Below the pieces are notes generated by a model. The model saw only the letters and a list, made by a program, of their open reading frames with translations. It was not told where the DNA came from and did no database searches. From Druceiella hillmani (lineage: Eukaryota > Arthropoda > Insecta > Lepidoptera > Hepialidae), in NCBI GenBank assembly GCA_039881145.1, contig JAYKKI010000138.1:3340001-3404000 (forward strand): a stretch of 64,000 bases of DNA, read 5' to 3'. Shown in pieces: positions 50,631 to 63,960 of this stretch (the stretch's first letter is position 1; every line of letters starts with the position of its first letter). The translations under genes and the position numbers were made by a program.

Positions 50631-53600
50631 GCGTACAAAACTAGATAATTTTAATTTAATAACTAATTTTTAAAATATTGTCATGGAACAAGAAACCCTT
50701 TTACCTTCTACTTCCGTCTATTTTTCATTATATTATCTTCCCATAAATATGAAATGTGGGTACATTTTTCCTTATACCTACTGAGGTATCATTGATTTAT
50801 TTTTTTTCCAAACGGGTGCATATGTGGTGCTTATAAAGCTTAACCCACGGATCTGAAAACATACATAAATTCCAAGTCTCCATGACAATTTCAAGATCAT
50901 GTTTTAGACACTGATTATGACATTCTGGAGGAATATATTTTTCAATAATTTGGATGAAAGTCAGACGTTGGGCACTTCAATTTACTTATGATTTCCTAAT
51001 TTCATTTTACTAAATATTTTAAATAAAAAAATGAACATTTTGATGACTGATCAAAATCTAGATACTTTTTACATTACCGAGATGATGAAATTTAACACAA
51101 AATTTTTACTTTTTATGTCTATCTTGATATCACTAATATGAAATAATCCTCCCAACGATCGTAAAAACTTTGTAATATTCCACGCTCAAAGGAATATGCA
51201 TGGTTAAAGGTGACTGATAAGAACACCAAATGGAATATAATAAACGCCATTGCTCGAAAATATCAGCTGACTGAATATTCAAAGGTAATATGGGTAGATT
51301 AGTTTTATCTACCCTTCACAGCCATAAACCAGAGCGACCTGTTATCGGTGATATTTATGTCAATGATGCATATAGGTTTAGTGGCTTCGATAGCGCAGAT
51401 AATTATGCGGGGAAGATTAAGCACTCTCATTACCGTCATCTACATCCAAATAGGTATTCATATATCAGAAATCTGAAAATATAAATTTAAAAGTTGATGG
51501 CATTCTATAAAAAGCTGATGACATTCTATAATTGAATTTCCAGAGCTCAAAATTTGATGGTTTAACCTTGAAGCTAATGATCTATTTCTTAGGCCAGTGA
51601 AGTAACGTCAACAGTCCATGCGTCTGGTCCATCTATCCGTCTGCCAGAGGCTTCTAACTTCTAAGTGAATTAAGACTGGAATTTGAAGGTAATGCATAAT
51701 ATGTATTTCCTTTATTCGAAACTGGAAATTAAATTTAAAATTACATAATTTTTTGATGTGCTCTCGTATATGCAAAGGATGGGTAATTTTTTTCTGTGTG
51801 TATTTTTATTTTACCCGTTTTAATAACTTATTTTTTTCATCATTGACTTAAATTGAATTCAGCAACGACCTTAAAATGATCTATATGGTGTATATGTTTT
51901 ATGAGGTAATAAATAGATAACTAATTAAAAATACGCAAATGACTCGATACGAATATTGACATCCCAATGAACGCTCATATAATATTAACTGCTAGCTAAC
52001 CTAATGCGATCAATCACTTCATCCCACATATAATGTAATTTGTTTATTAACATAGATCTAACTAAGTGACCAATAAACTTGGTCGATTTTTTTATTTATC
52101 GGACATATTTAAAAACAATCGTTTGAATATTAAATACCACAATTAATCTCGCCTTAATTGGCCGTCATATTTAAAAAGAATAGCAATTTCTATATCGGCG
52201 TATCGAGACTGTGTTTTTCAAACACAAGCTTGTTATACTGTCACAAAACAGGATGCTCAAATGGTAAAGGTTTTCAATATTCTTGTTCTTGAAACAAAAC
52301 ATATATTTACTATTGAATTATCATATAATTGATTTCCTACCATGATGAAATAAGTGACAATACGGAGCAGTTAACCACTTTTCATGCAAGTATGAAAAAG
52401 GGACACCCATATAATAGTGCTCCATAGATTATAACGTAGTATCACGATTCTTGTTATTGAATTGTACAACAAGTATAATTGAAAAACAATTCATTGGAGA
52501 AATTCTAAACGTAAAGTAGCAAAAGGGTAAATTTAAAAAAAATTATTTCTCTAAATTATACCCTTACCAAGGTCAAAATTCTTTCACACCGTAAATGGAA
52601 GACTTTCAAGCCATTTAGAAAATAGTCCGGAACCTTGCATTTAAAATGCCGCCACCTTCAATTGTTCGATGTCCACAAATATTCTTGTCGTCAAATCTTC
52701 CTACAGATTTCTGAATGTCAAATTGTTACTAATCAATTGTTCATGTTAATTTTCCTAACATGTATATTTCACCATTAAAATATAAATATTAAATTATGGA
52801 AAGATGTAGAAAATACCAACCAATATAAAGCAAATGACTTAACATGAAAGAAACAAGCTGAAGAGCTAAGCCAAAAGGAAACCGCAGTAATATTAACTGA
52901 ACATTTTGAAATCAACAACTATGTAGTTTTACCTATTTACTAATCTATCACTACATTTTTACTACTCTAGCTTCCAGACAATAAAGATTGTCTGCGTAGA
53001 ATTTACAGAAACTATATAAATGCTAAACACAACAGCCAGAGTCTAAACGAATTTTTTGAAAGTTTTTAGACAAGGCTGAAAATTTATGTATATACACTTA
53101 GTTCCACTGTTTTTAATTTTAGATCACCAAAAAAACGGATATCAGATTATCAGAATATGGGTTTTAAGTAAACTAGTGTTAGATAGATAAGGATAATATC
53201 TTGTGTTTTCTTAAAAAGTTGGTCTATAATTTAATATCATAGACGGAATATGAGGATAGAAAAGGTGAAAGGAGACAAAAAAAAATTTTCATGCGGTACA
53301 GAAATATAATTTTTTTTGAAAATAAAAAAAATAATAATTCAGCAATTGACGACTATAAGAGGTCAAAAATAAATTACAAATAAGTTACAAAAATAATTAA
53401 TATCGATCGCTTAATGTGTAGCCATTTCCTAAACTAAATAAAAATAAACTTAACTAACATTGGCATTCATTCCTTGTTTTCAAAGAGAATGTCTTCTACC
53501 CTAAATGGATTTTACGTGATCTTTTCTATGATCTTTTCAGGCCTGGAAATTTTGTGAATAAGTACCTATGTTTCGGCTGTATACAGCGGATATAAAGGGA

Positions 53601-53769
53601 CACAATGTAAATTTCATCATGCTGACTTTATGAGTTCCGTAAAAATAGTCGCTGGTAAAAATACACTATGATTGTCGACAAAAGTACATATTTGATGGCT
53701 GTCAATTACTTTTAGGCATTATCCTATTTTTGCTTGTTTTTGATTTCGTGTTTTCTCATAAAAAGTGTC
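48640..53769. other. AT-rich DNA without recognised gene
   Basis: Frames at 49189-49434 (both strands), 49818 and 51290 are short and unrecognised. The strip 49190-49440 has more CG dinucleotides than its flanks. The one striking structure is the hairpin at 50.5 kb, listed separately. Confidence 0.55.
50536..50597. repeat. Perfect hairpin, 29-bp arms, 4-nt loop
   Basis: The left arm 50536-50564 and right arm 50569-50597 are exact reverse complements around ataa. The tip is ccctcgt-ataa-acgaggg. A (TA)n run (50605-50630) follows within ten bases. Perfect pairing over 29 bp points to a recent origin or a functional fold such as a small-RNA hairpin. Confidence 0.9.
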
Positions 53770-54249
53770 ATAAAAATACTTCTCACGTAAACTCAGATAC
53801 TCAGACATATCACATACATTATTCCCACAAAGGCAATTATGAAGAAATATGTTCTTTGGTTACGACTTGGCAATTCTTTTGTCATACAAATCTAATCTCC
53901 TCTGCGGCAGAGAAAATTGTAGAAAATATTATTTGCTAACACAAATGACTTACAAAAGAAATGAAAAGACTTAGGTCGTGCCTTGTTAGATAATTTCTCA
54001 TTGAATAGAACCCACCGCCCATTGAAATTTCGTCCTTTAAGTGACCTCTCTTTCGATCAACTATCCGAATGATATTGTAATCTGTACGCGATATGAATAA
54101 CAGTGGCTTGTTAATAGTGAATAGGAGGTTGTTAAAGAAATAAATATCTCTATGGAGTTGAATTTTGTCACGCAAGTCTTAAGATTATTTTAACTACTTC
54201 AGAGTTTGTTGCCTATGTTGCCGAATAGTACACAATAGGACTAAGATGA

Positions 54250-54620
54250 GTGTTTTATACCCGACGGGAGTGAAAGAGGATTGTCTGTTCGTACGTATTC
54301 ATATTTATATTATCGCGAATATCTGCAAAATTAAGATATAAAGATTCATCGTTATAGTTTATTTATAACTTTTACGTAAGTGTTTAAAATACATATTTGT
54401 AGGGGAAAATATGTTTTGCATGTTTTTCAGTATATTATATCCTAATATTATGAAAAAAATTTTTGAGACAATTGTAATCAACAACTTCATATATTAGATA
54501 TGGAAGCTATACAATTTTTTGCAAATACTTAATTTACCCTCCCTTAACATATTCTTATAAATATTTTTGAGCGTTACGTATTGAGATATCTAGAGATCTA
54601 TCATGTCTCTTTTTATTCGT
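54250..54620. repeat. Dispersed repeat segment in block 2
   Basis: It starts with tgttttatacccgacgggag, then attatgaaaaaaatttttgag, then gagcgttacgtattgagatat, matching the order of parts at 28580-28780 and 35500-35710. No such segment is seen at the matching point of the left copy (after 38560), so this is probably a separate insertion. Confidence 0.45.
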
Positions 54621-56430
54621 ATCCACAATATGCTAATTATTCATTGTGACGTTGCTGAATTATTGGATGAGAAAAAATAATGTTTCACGTTCATTATATT
54701 TAAATAGTTAAGATGAATAGGAATCAGTAAAAGTCTGATTTTTCGATTTAAGTTAAACATAAGTACCATGATAAACGTGTGTTTTAAAGCATATTTGTAA
54801 AGGATGTTTAAGCATAATGCATTGTACACGGCCAGCAGAGGGAAATACCGCAATAAGAAAGAAGAAGAAGGATAGGTTAAGCAGTACATCTCTTTTACTT
54901 TCTCATATAGCGGTGCTGCTTCTGTGCTGTAAAGTATTTAAGAGTCAAGTACTGGATGTCTGAAATATATATTGACTTATCGAACACCATAGCCAAGTTT
55001 ACCTACTATAACATTTTGCACTAGTCCATATCATGTTTCGCTCTCCATTCAAGCTGATTCAACTGAAATAATGTGAAAATTTTGAACTTTTATTACTTGA
55101 TTATATTAATTAAATGACAAAAAATAATAAAAACTTCATGTTCAATATTATTTAAATTAATAAATGAAAATCAGAACAATTGTTCTAATGTTTCAATTAT
55201 CTATTCGAAAAAATTACTTCAATAAGAGCTTCTACAAGCAACGACCGTTATATGAGATAGTTACTTGTTAGCATCTTATTTGAAATTAGATTCTGTATTG
55301 TACAAAATATTACCACTTTGACGCTGATAAAATTCATTTGTTTTACCCAAATAAAGCCAATCGGGTTGTCTTTTATACAAACACGTAAAAGCACAGCAAT
55401 TTGGCTAAAGTATGTCGAAGTCGTAAACGGAGCCTAAACAAACTCGACAACCGAGAATGATGATTTCAAGCAATAACCAAATTACTTTATGTGCTATGGT
55501 GATAAAGGGAAATTGTGAAAGTAAAAATATTTTAAAATATTCATGTAAATATATTGAGAGTTAAGAGATAAACTTAGTTTTACCGTTGAATTGAGTAATT
55601 TGTACGGAGTTCCCATGATTTCTTCTTAAGTCTAACTAGATGTTATAAAATCGACTATTACTCAAAAACTAGAAGAGATTACTTAGCTGTGCTACTTATC
55701 TTTAAATTTCATTGTATATACCTCTACTATGAATACTTTTAAATTATTCAATAATAGCGGTATAGCTGGTAGGGGGCAGGGATACGTAATCCTTACAAAA
55801 ATGTCCATTATAACGTATAATATTTCGTAAACGGATCCTTGCGTCGAACAAATTTCATAACAAATGCTATTATTTTTGAGAGACCAATTCAACAATACTC
55901 TGCGAAATGGGGTATATGAAACAAACCACTAGCCCTTTAGAAGTACGGACGTACCTTAAAATTGTTTTAAAAGGGTTAATTTCACAACTTTTTAGGCGTT
56001 ATACATATGTAAACATGTATGTACAACACCTATAATAAATAGGTGGACAGGTAGATAAACAGATAGACGGTCATGGTGAAACTATAAAGGTTCCTTCTAT
56101 TGCTTTCTAATTTAGGGTTCCAACAGACTGACTGAAATGAATAGAAGTTTTCCCCTATTTTATCAGGACAACTTACTGTGTTTTTGAGAGTAAAATGATA
56201 GGAAGTTCTACATGGATTCAGTTCCACGAAGCAAATCTAAAATTAATAATGCAATTTGCACTGGCGTACTGTGATATTGCATATAAATCTTCGACTTAAA
56301 ATGCTGGCTGTATTTTAAAAAATTACTTCGCAGTTATTTATTTGACGTTTCGAGAGAACTGAAAAAAATGGACAATTTAGAACATACAGTATTTTTGTCT
56401 TAAATAATTAAGCTCCACGTTAACGCCTGT

Positions 56431-56501
56431 TGTATATATATTTTATTATAAATTGTTGTATATATATTTTCTATCCTTTTTATCTTCCATATATAACTTA
56501 C

Positions 56502-56565
<64 letters not shown>
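56431..56565. repeat. (TA)n microsatellite
   Basis: Short TATA strips from 56431, then a dense array at 56502-56565. It lies inside block 2 and has no counterpart in the other copy. Confidence 0.9.
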
Positions 56566-56566
<1 letters not shown>

Positions 56567-58739
56567 TATGACAAGAAAAACTCGTATATATTCACCGTTT
56601 TATCGGATGGTCTTATCATAATTTTGAACGACTTTTTACTTAAAAACATTGACCTAATCAATTTAACAGAGAGGTAATAATAACATAGTATTTATTATTG
56701 GCTCTTTATATAATTTATCCAAAATATACCCAGTCACTCTTTCTTAAATAAAAAATCGTTAAAGGAATCATAGGAGAAAGGAGAATAAATGTAAGTTCTG
56801 TTATATAGCTTAACTATTTATATTTCACTTTTAAATACATAATAAAATAATTGAATATTAAATACATAAGAATGATAAAATAATATCTATGTTAACACCA
56901 TCCCACAAACCGTGTCAAAAACTCGTCAGAGATTCCTTTAACTTTTTGCAGTGTTGTCCCTTGTTATTCATTTTTTAAATAATTTTCACTCAGGTTTATA
57001 TAACACACTTGCATCTGTTCTAAGAAATTCATCAAACCAATCGAAATTTTAATTTATTTTGGTCTCACCGACCGTTGGTAACTTCAATAACTCGCTTATA
57101 CCTTGCAGGGAAAATTTCAATAAATGTATTAAAAGCTAGTCGCAAAATGTTATGTTACTTTATTACAGTCCCACAGACCGTATATAGTCCAAGCGCAGCT
57201 TTAAAATTCCCATTCGGATCAAGGCAAACTTTCTTATGAATGACCAATAGAACCAATTTTAATGTTGTTTTTACGTTTTAACTCATGGATCACATCCCTT
57301 TTTGTGTTAATTAGATTGCGAGGAAAACTGCTTCGCACTTTCCTTCAAATAGTGTTACAAAAACTCATAGGCGTAATTAAACTCGGAAAAAAATTACACT
57401 GGCTCCTTTCACGCTCAAATTATTATTAACTTTCAAATGATAGCGATGAAACAATTTAGATTTAAAAATGGCCAAATAAACAACACTTTATTCGAATATT
57501 ATGAATCCATTTAAAATTTTTAAAAAATTAATGTCAATGACAAAACAATTAATTTTTTTATTTTTTACTTAGAAGAAAGGGCAAATGGGTTCTATAAGCG
57601 TCAAAAATAAAGCTCCTATGTACATTAGCATTTCGAAATATTAAGGTTTTTGGCCAATAAAATCGAGGCAATTGTATTGGTAGACAGTTTTTATATTCTA
57701 AATGTGAGAAGACTATCAACTTTCATACTTTTTATCTCAGTTTCTATATTTCTGCACTAATATATAAACCACGAAGACTTTTTTGTTTATTTGTTTGTTT
57801 ATTCACGGTTACCGTTTTAATCCTAATCTTTAATCTCGATTATCACAAAACAGAACTCAAAAGTTAAATTTGTACTAGAAAATATATAGTTTGAGAAAGA
57901 TTATAGAGTTTTTATCATCACCATATGGGTAATCACTGAATACTGCATAAACTGTGCAAGGTAAAAAGAGAAAGACGAGCTTATTTATTGATTGATCAAT
58001 ATAAGTATTGCCGAAGATATACCACCAAACCCAAAAGAAGTATATTATTTGCCGAAATGCGCAGGAGGATTTAGTGACCACGGAGGCTAACATCATAATT
58101 GAGGCAATTCTCCGTGGGTGAAGTCACGGAACACAAAATAGCATTAATACTTAAGACAAATATACATTTTAGTACGACTGGGAAAATAAGAAAAATTTAA
58201 ACAATGTACACTTACTTTCCCGACCTTCCGTTTAATTGGCCATGGATGGTGAAACTGTCTATCGCTCACTCCCCCCACTACCAATGCGTTTAATTTATGT
58301 TACTGTCTCATTTCTTAACATACGATCTTACGCTACCAAATATTATAAAGAATTTTCAAAATTTGGCTTAAATTTATCTCTAAACCATAATTTTATATAA
58401 ATCTCCAGAACGTACAAGAAAGTTTAATGAAATGACGTTTGATTAGTGGATACTCGGAATATGGTCGTAAAATCCGAAAACGGAAACTTTAATGAGGCGA
58501 GACCTTAAAGGTGAATGTACAAATATGGGGTAAACGGACCGTCATTTATATTTAAACGCCACTGATTAGAATTTATCCATTAATATTGCAACGAACGAAT
58601 TCGACAAGTATTTCCGGAGGTCATACGCGCACGGTCGCAATTTCACAAAACTATGTACTTCCATTTACATCATGAAATGGACGTAAACAAGTTTTATTGA
58701 ATATTTTTTAACCCCACATATGTAATGTACTTACGTGTG

Positions 58740-58800
58740 GTATCGACGTTACGCGTTTCATGTACCGACGCAGATGCGCACGATTCTGGCTCATCATCAG
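58740..58800 (-). ncRNA. Hammerhead-like motif, second family
   Basis: Minus strand: CTGATGA (58800-58794), a 34-nt stem II region that can fold with GCGCA/TGCGT inside and GCC/GGT plus ATG/CAT outside, GAAA (58759-58756), then CGCGTAACGTC (58755-58745) followed by G. ACG-CGUAA-CGU gives a 3-bp stem III, and GUC is the expected cleavage triplet with the cut after C58745. The order CUGAUGA, stem II, GAAACG..CGUC fits the hammerhead motif known from Penelope-like elements. Stem I is not evident: the bases before CTGATGA (ttcaaa) do not pair with GATACC. So this is probably a relic or a motif needing another partner. Confidence 0.45.
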
Positions 58801-59600
58801 TTTGAATTGGAAGTAACTAAAGTAAACAAAAGTAAGGCTTTACGTTTGCGTTAAACTATTATCAGGTTAATAAACGTATTCCAGGTCTACGCAATTAAGC
58901 ATACCGTTACTTTTTTATGAATAATTAATTTGTATTTGGTCTTCTGAAATATTATGTATATACTGCATAAATTAAACTTTGCAATTATTAAGTAAAAAAA
59001 AAATATAAAATAAAAATATATATATGAATTAAAAACCAATCGTCGAAAAGTAAAAAAAATAACATAGTGAAAAAGTTATCTGAAAAATTAAAAACAATTC
59101 GAAATTTTCAATACAAAAAGAGACTTGTCCCATTGAAGATTGCTTCAAATTGTTAAGTAAAAAAAATTATATTCTAAACAGAATTCTTTTTTTATTTATT
59201 TTTTACAGCACTCCAGGGCCTATGTTAGATGTAAATCCATTATATTATAGAATTTCTTTTTACCTTGATAGAATCATATTTAATTTTTATCTTACGTACC
59301 TAAACACAACTATCCAAATTCATAAAAGAAAAGGAGAGAAAAAGTTCTGATAACGTACAGCCAGTCATAATAATATTTCTAGAATTGAGATTTGCATCTG
59401 CAATTCAGAAAAGAAAGGGCGCTTAGAAACTAGTAACGAAGTATACCTTCTCGTGCATGCGCTTCCACCTTTCTACACACGCAGTTCGTCACTGTCCCAC
59501 TGCCCTGTCGATTGTATGCGATCGGTGACTGAGTTGTGTTTACTGGTGAACCCTCATTTTATGTTATTATTACATTAATTTCGGAGGCCTAATTTCATGT

Positions 59601-62600
59601 TTAAAGTCACCAATGAATTAATTATCTATAGACAGGTGATGATACCACACTTAATAGATTTTACTATATACTTTATTCACATATGAATGAAGGATGGGGA
59701 CAGATGTTACAAAGCTGTTTGAAGGCTTGCATCTACCGAAGGAAATACTCCGTCAAAAGGTCTTACTAAATATTTTGAATTAAATTTTAAAAGAGCTTCT
59801 CAGGAACCCATTCTAGGGGTAGGAAACATTCTTGAAATGAAAACATCTTTAGGCGCACCGTCCACTCACAACATCACTCAAACCGGAGCGTCACGCTCGG
59901 TTCGGTGACTTGAATCGAGAAAATTTGGCTCCTTTCGACATCGGCCAAGCGAGTTCACTAATCGAGTAAACTCGGATCCCTTTGGTGTCTGTAAAGCAAG
60001 TTCACTGTCTAACGCGAGTTGCATTGTTTCAAGAATTACGTTTTGTTTTTGGTTAATATTTATTTAAATATGAAAAATTATATTAATAACTATGAAAATA
60101 ATATTATAATATTAAATGAATAACTATGAAAATATTAAAACGATGAAGCTACGAAAGACGGAAAGATGAATATAACGAAATTAGAGGTTTGGGTAAGTTT
60201 TTAAGAAATAAAAAGGGATTTAGGTATTATAACAGCACCCAAATTCTTTGCGTAATCGTAAATCGAACAACTAAACAAGTCAACAAACATTATTAATGAG
60301 ATGAAACTCAATCAAGTTTTACATTTACTGTCCTCAATAAAATATTATTTTAATTGCATTGTATACTAGATATTTAATTTATAACGGACTTTATACTTAC
60401 AGCCAATTCCTTCAACCTGTATTTAATTATATCACTATCATAAACATATTTATTTAGCTTTTGCTGTCTTGTTATGGGTATAAGTATGCAACTAATATAT
60501 CTATTACCATATTATTTCATACTGAAATTTATTATAACGCATTTACGTTTAAACTAATATAACTAATGTCACGAAAAGTTGTTTTTTAGAATCCTTTTAA
60601 CTGAAATCCTTGTCGGCGTATAAAGAATGCAACAGTGCGTTCTTTGTCAAATTGACAGAAGATTTTTAATACGCACGGTTTATTTAATTATTAATAAATG
60701 TATATTAAAGTGCCAGAATATTTCCAAAGCTAGGTGCCATATATATAAAAAATTTAAAAAAATCTTTGAGTGAATTTGTATGCATATTTTTTTGAAGATT
60801 TCTGTGTTTTGACTTATGTCGAAGTGGTATGACCTAAATGTTTTTTTTTATAATAATGACGAAATTACCAAGTTCTACTGCAAGACAACTAAACCTTACA
60901 AGTAAAAAAAAATTGTGAAAAATATCGCTTTATATATAATCCATTTGATAACATCAACATATTCGTTAATTGTTTCTAAAATAGTGTTAATTATTAATAT
61001 CATCTGATATAAACATTATTTATACGGCTTCGGTAATTAAATATGAGGGAATTTTAGATGAATTAATAAAATGTACTTAATATTTCAAAAACAACTTTTT
61101 AATAAAAAATGGACTAACGTTGCGAATTTTCTTCGTCAATATCAGAATCCAAAATATGAATCTGAATAATAAATTCTGTGCACTGTTTCTATAGTAGTAA
61201 TTTTTTTCATAAGTTAACAACATTTCGCTCTTTGCGAATGATTTCAATCACGCTTGAGGTGACATACTTCGTATAGCAGAAATATATTCCTTAAAATTAA
61301 GTAATCGAATTTTTAAAATACCGCGTTTTCTAATTAAATTTCCCATTATTAAATTTTTATCTTTTACCTTTAATGCTACATCTTCTAATTTGTACTTATT
61401 CATTGTTAAATGGAATAATTTAACTATGTAAATAAGCAGATTGAAGTAATATTATCATGAGTTAAACCGCATATCATAATTAATATTAATCAAGAATTAA
61501 AGTAAATTTAGGATTATGATTTATAGAATATTTTACGTAAGGAATCCCTCTATTTCTTAGTAATTTACTTTGATGCATATTAAATTAATGAAATAAATGA
61601 ATGTTAAGAATGATAATTTAATTGACCTTGAAGTAGGAACGTGCAAAGAAGTTATTTCTCTCAAAAATATAATGAACGTAGATAGAGCTGCACAGTGATG
61701 AAAATTAAAGTGAATTATGAAGAGAAAATGATGCAAAAGGGTATTTCTCTTTTGTTTGACTTTGTTCAATTTTTGCTGTATCTGCTCATTCAATCCTAAG
61801 ATTGCACAGTTCTGTCACGGTAGCTACTTATATTCGTGCCGAATGGCGAAACAAAGAAAACCCAATGTTTGAGTAATATATGTTTATAGCTTAGTATAAT
61901 TGTATATTGGAAAACGATAAACTATTAATGTATTGAGGTGTGCCCACGATGCTATTACCCCATCGTAAGCCGATAATGTAGTTGTAATCTTAATTTTCTC
62001 AAGAGAATACTGAATTAAATTCTCAATTTTAATAGTTTATTTCACTAAATCAAGCCATTAATTGGATCGTGAGTCTAAGGGCGATATAATTATTCATAGA
62101 GGACTCTATTTCCATACTGTAAAATGTAATAATTTTGTAACTTTTAATGCGTTTAAATATAAATTACTCTTTCATTTTAAAGGGAATTAATTCTAATTCG
62201 TTAATTTTTAAACCAAATAATGCTGCAAAAAATATTTTAATATGGGACTAAGCATTTTTCTATATTTAAACCAGGTGGTGAATTAATGTAAAGTTTAATG
62301 AAGTCTCTGCTGCGATTAAATACTGGAAAATATTTCTTCTTTGAATATATTTGTGTTTTCAAAAACAAAATACTTCTGATCTTCCAAAACATGCATTTTT
62401 TTTCTCTTAATATACTTTTTTATCGCAATACATACACAAATGGGTCTGTTCATAAAATTTTAACAATATTGCGTTATAAATTTACGATCTTCCAAAAAAT
62501 ATGCAGAAATAGAACAGCTCCACGATATTTTACAGATTTTTTCATTTAAAAAACATGAAATGATCAGGGTTGTAAAATATGGCCAGAAGATTACAGGAAA

Positions 62601-63265
62601 ATTATGGCGATTTCTTCAATTTATAACTTTCACAATAAGCGACATGTTTGTATGGTTGTGATAAATATAAAAGAAAATGTATTTTTTTCTGTGAACAATC
62701 AATATTTTTAATTACTTTTTATACATCTAGAAAGTTTACGTATATCATTGTAGTGTGAGTACCACTCACGCTTAGCAGGATTTGGTTAAGATTCGATTGA
62801 GATATGGCAAAAAGGAACACTTTTATTTTGGCGGAACACTATTTGTTCATCCCTATCTTTCACAATCTTGTAGTTTTCGCAATCCTTTTAAGTTTTCAGT
62901 ATTTAAAAATTAAACTTTGGGAGTATATTATTCATTAAAATTTTCACTTAACAAATATTAAAATACTAGGAATATAATTGTGATAGGCGGGTATATATAA
63001 TTTTAATAAGTTCGTACGGGTGAAGTGGTACTGAAAAAAAATTTTCCTCCTATCGTTGAGTTGAGTACCGTTGGGTAGGTTTTTAAAAATGAAATGTTTA
63101 GAAGACCTACGCAAAAATGTACAAGTTTAATTTTCTATGTTTTTATTTACCATTTTTCATTTTTATGTCACGCTCGGGAAATACTAAGTTTCAAAGTGCT
63201 ATACAATATATTAGCCCTCTCCACTTTTCCAACTATGAGTTTCAACTATGACCAAGAATATCTAT
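59601..63265. other. AT-rich DNA without recognised gene
   Basis: No supported gene. The strip 59870-60010 has a higher GC content with repeated gagttcact-like words. A 41-bp stretch at 61619 recurs at the window end, listed separately. A segment near 62755-62780 resembles 14395-14420. Confidence 0.55.
61619..61659 (+). repeat. Source copy of a 41-bp repeat found at the window end
   Basis: Identical to 63960-64000 except one C/T difference. The match begins exactly where the mariner fragment stops and runs off the window, so its true length is unknown. Confidence 0.9.
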
Positions 63266-63270
63266 GGTAA

Positions 63271-63336
63271 GTATGTTTTTCGACACGCAATGGATGGATA
63301 TAAATATATTCGTCCATTACGTGTCGAAAAACATAC
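63271..63336. repeat. Hairpin, 28-bp arms with 3 mismatches
   Basis: The left arm 63271-63298 (gtatgtttttcgacacgcaa...) and right arm 63309-63336 pair around the 10-nt spacer tataaatata. It lies about 20 bp before the mariner terminal sequence, so the transposon inserted beside or into a fold-back sequence. Confidence 0.85.
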
Positions 63337-63357
63337 CACGTTACGTTCCGTCGTCTA

Positions 63358-63502
63358 TAAGGGGGGGCCCAAAAAAAACGGGACTTTCGTCATAACTTCT
63401 TTATATCTCAATATTTTTACACCAAATTTTGATCACCTTCAAAGTATTCGCCATTGACCACGACACACTTCTCCAAACGATCCTTCCATTTTTCAATATA
63501 TA
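63358..63502 (-). mobile_element. Mariner 3' end (inverted fragment)
   Basis: Reading the minus strand from 63502 gives the last part of a mariner transposase: EKWKDRLEKC, VVNGEYFEGDQ and a stop (TAA, 63419-63417). A short 3' untranslated stretch follows, then a terminal sequence of which the plus-strand form is agggggggcccaaaaaaaac, preceded by TA, the mariner target site. GEYFEGD endings are typical of the same subfamily as the transposase fragment on the plus strand at 63517. The two pieces therefore probably came from one type of element, with this end flipped. Confidence 0.8.
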
Positions 63503-63516
63503 ATCCATAGCACAAC

Positions 63517-63960
63517 TATGGATACTACCCCGAAACAAAGCAGCAATCAAGCCAGTGGAAGAGAACTGGCTCCTCTCGTCCCAAAAAAGTTCGCCAAATG
63601 AAGTCAAACATCAAGACAATGCTCATTTGTTTCTTCGATTGCAAAGGTGTTGTGCACGTGGAGTTCATTCCCCCTGATCAAATTGTCAACCATAAGTTCT
63701 ACTTGGAGGTTTTGAAAAGATTGAAGGAGAGTATCCGGAAGAAAAGGGCAGATCTTTGGCGCATAGGCGACTGGTTCTTCCATCATGACAACGCGCCGGT
63801 CCACACCGCCCTTTCCGTGAAGCAATTTTTGACCAAAAACGGCATGACACCGATTGTCCACCCCCCATACTCACCGGATCTAGTCCTTTGTGACTTCTTT
63901 TTGTTCCCTAGACTCAAAAGAAATATGAAAGGAAAGCGTTTTGCCACTGTGGAGGAGACT
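63517..63960 (+). pseudogene. Mariner transposase internal fragment C
   Basis: An uninterrupted frame of 148 codons starts inside YYPETKQQSSQWK (63523 onward) and covers the catalytic domain. It shows the strand core MLICFFDCKGVVHVEFIPP, then WFFHHDNAPVHTA with the second catalytic D (63787-63789), HPPYSPDLVLCDFFLFPRLK with the third D (63892-63894), and KGKRFATVEE at the end. Exactly 34 residues separate the two D, the mariner D,D34D signature. The first catalytic D and the whole DNA-binding N-terminus are missing. The frame ends where a non-mariner sequence begins at 63960. GC content is far above the flanks and no stops occur, so this is the youngest element here. An ATG at 63598 is internal, not the true start. 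Confidence 0.93.

Larger units (their letters stand above)
53770..59600 (+). repeat. Duplicated block 2, right copy
   Basis: Collinear partner of 38150-45780. Compared with the left copy it carries at least two extra segments. One near 54250-54620 resembles the dispersed repeat at 28.5 and 35.4 kb. The other, at about 58500-58900, carries a hammerhead-like motif. The left copy in turn is longer in the 42.7-44.6 kb part. Confidence 0.75.

Noticed and set aside
63604..63874. Two minus-strand frames over the mariner fragment
   Set aside because: They are shadows of the plus-strand transposase, which alone shows the D,D34D motif.
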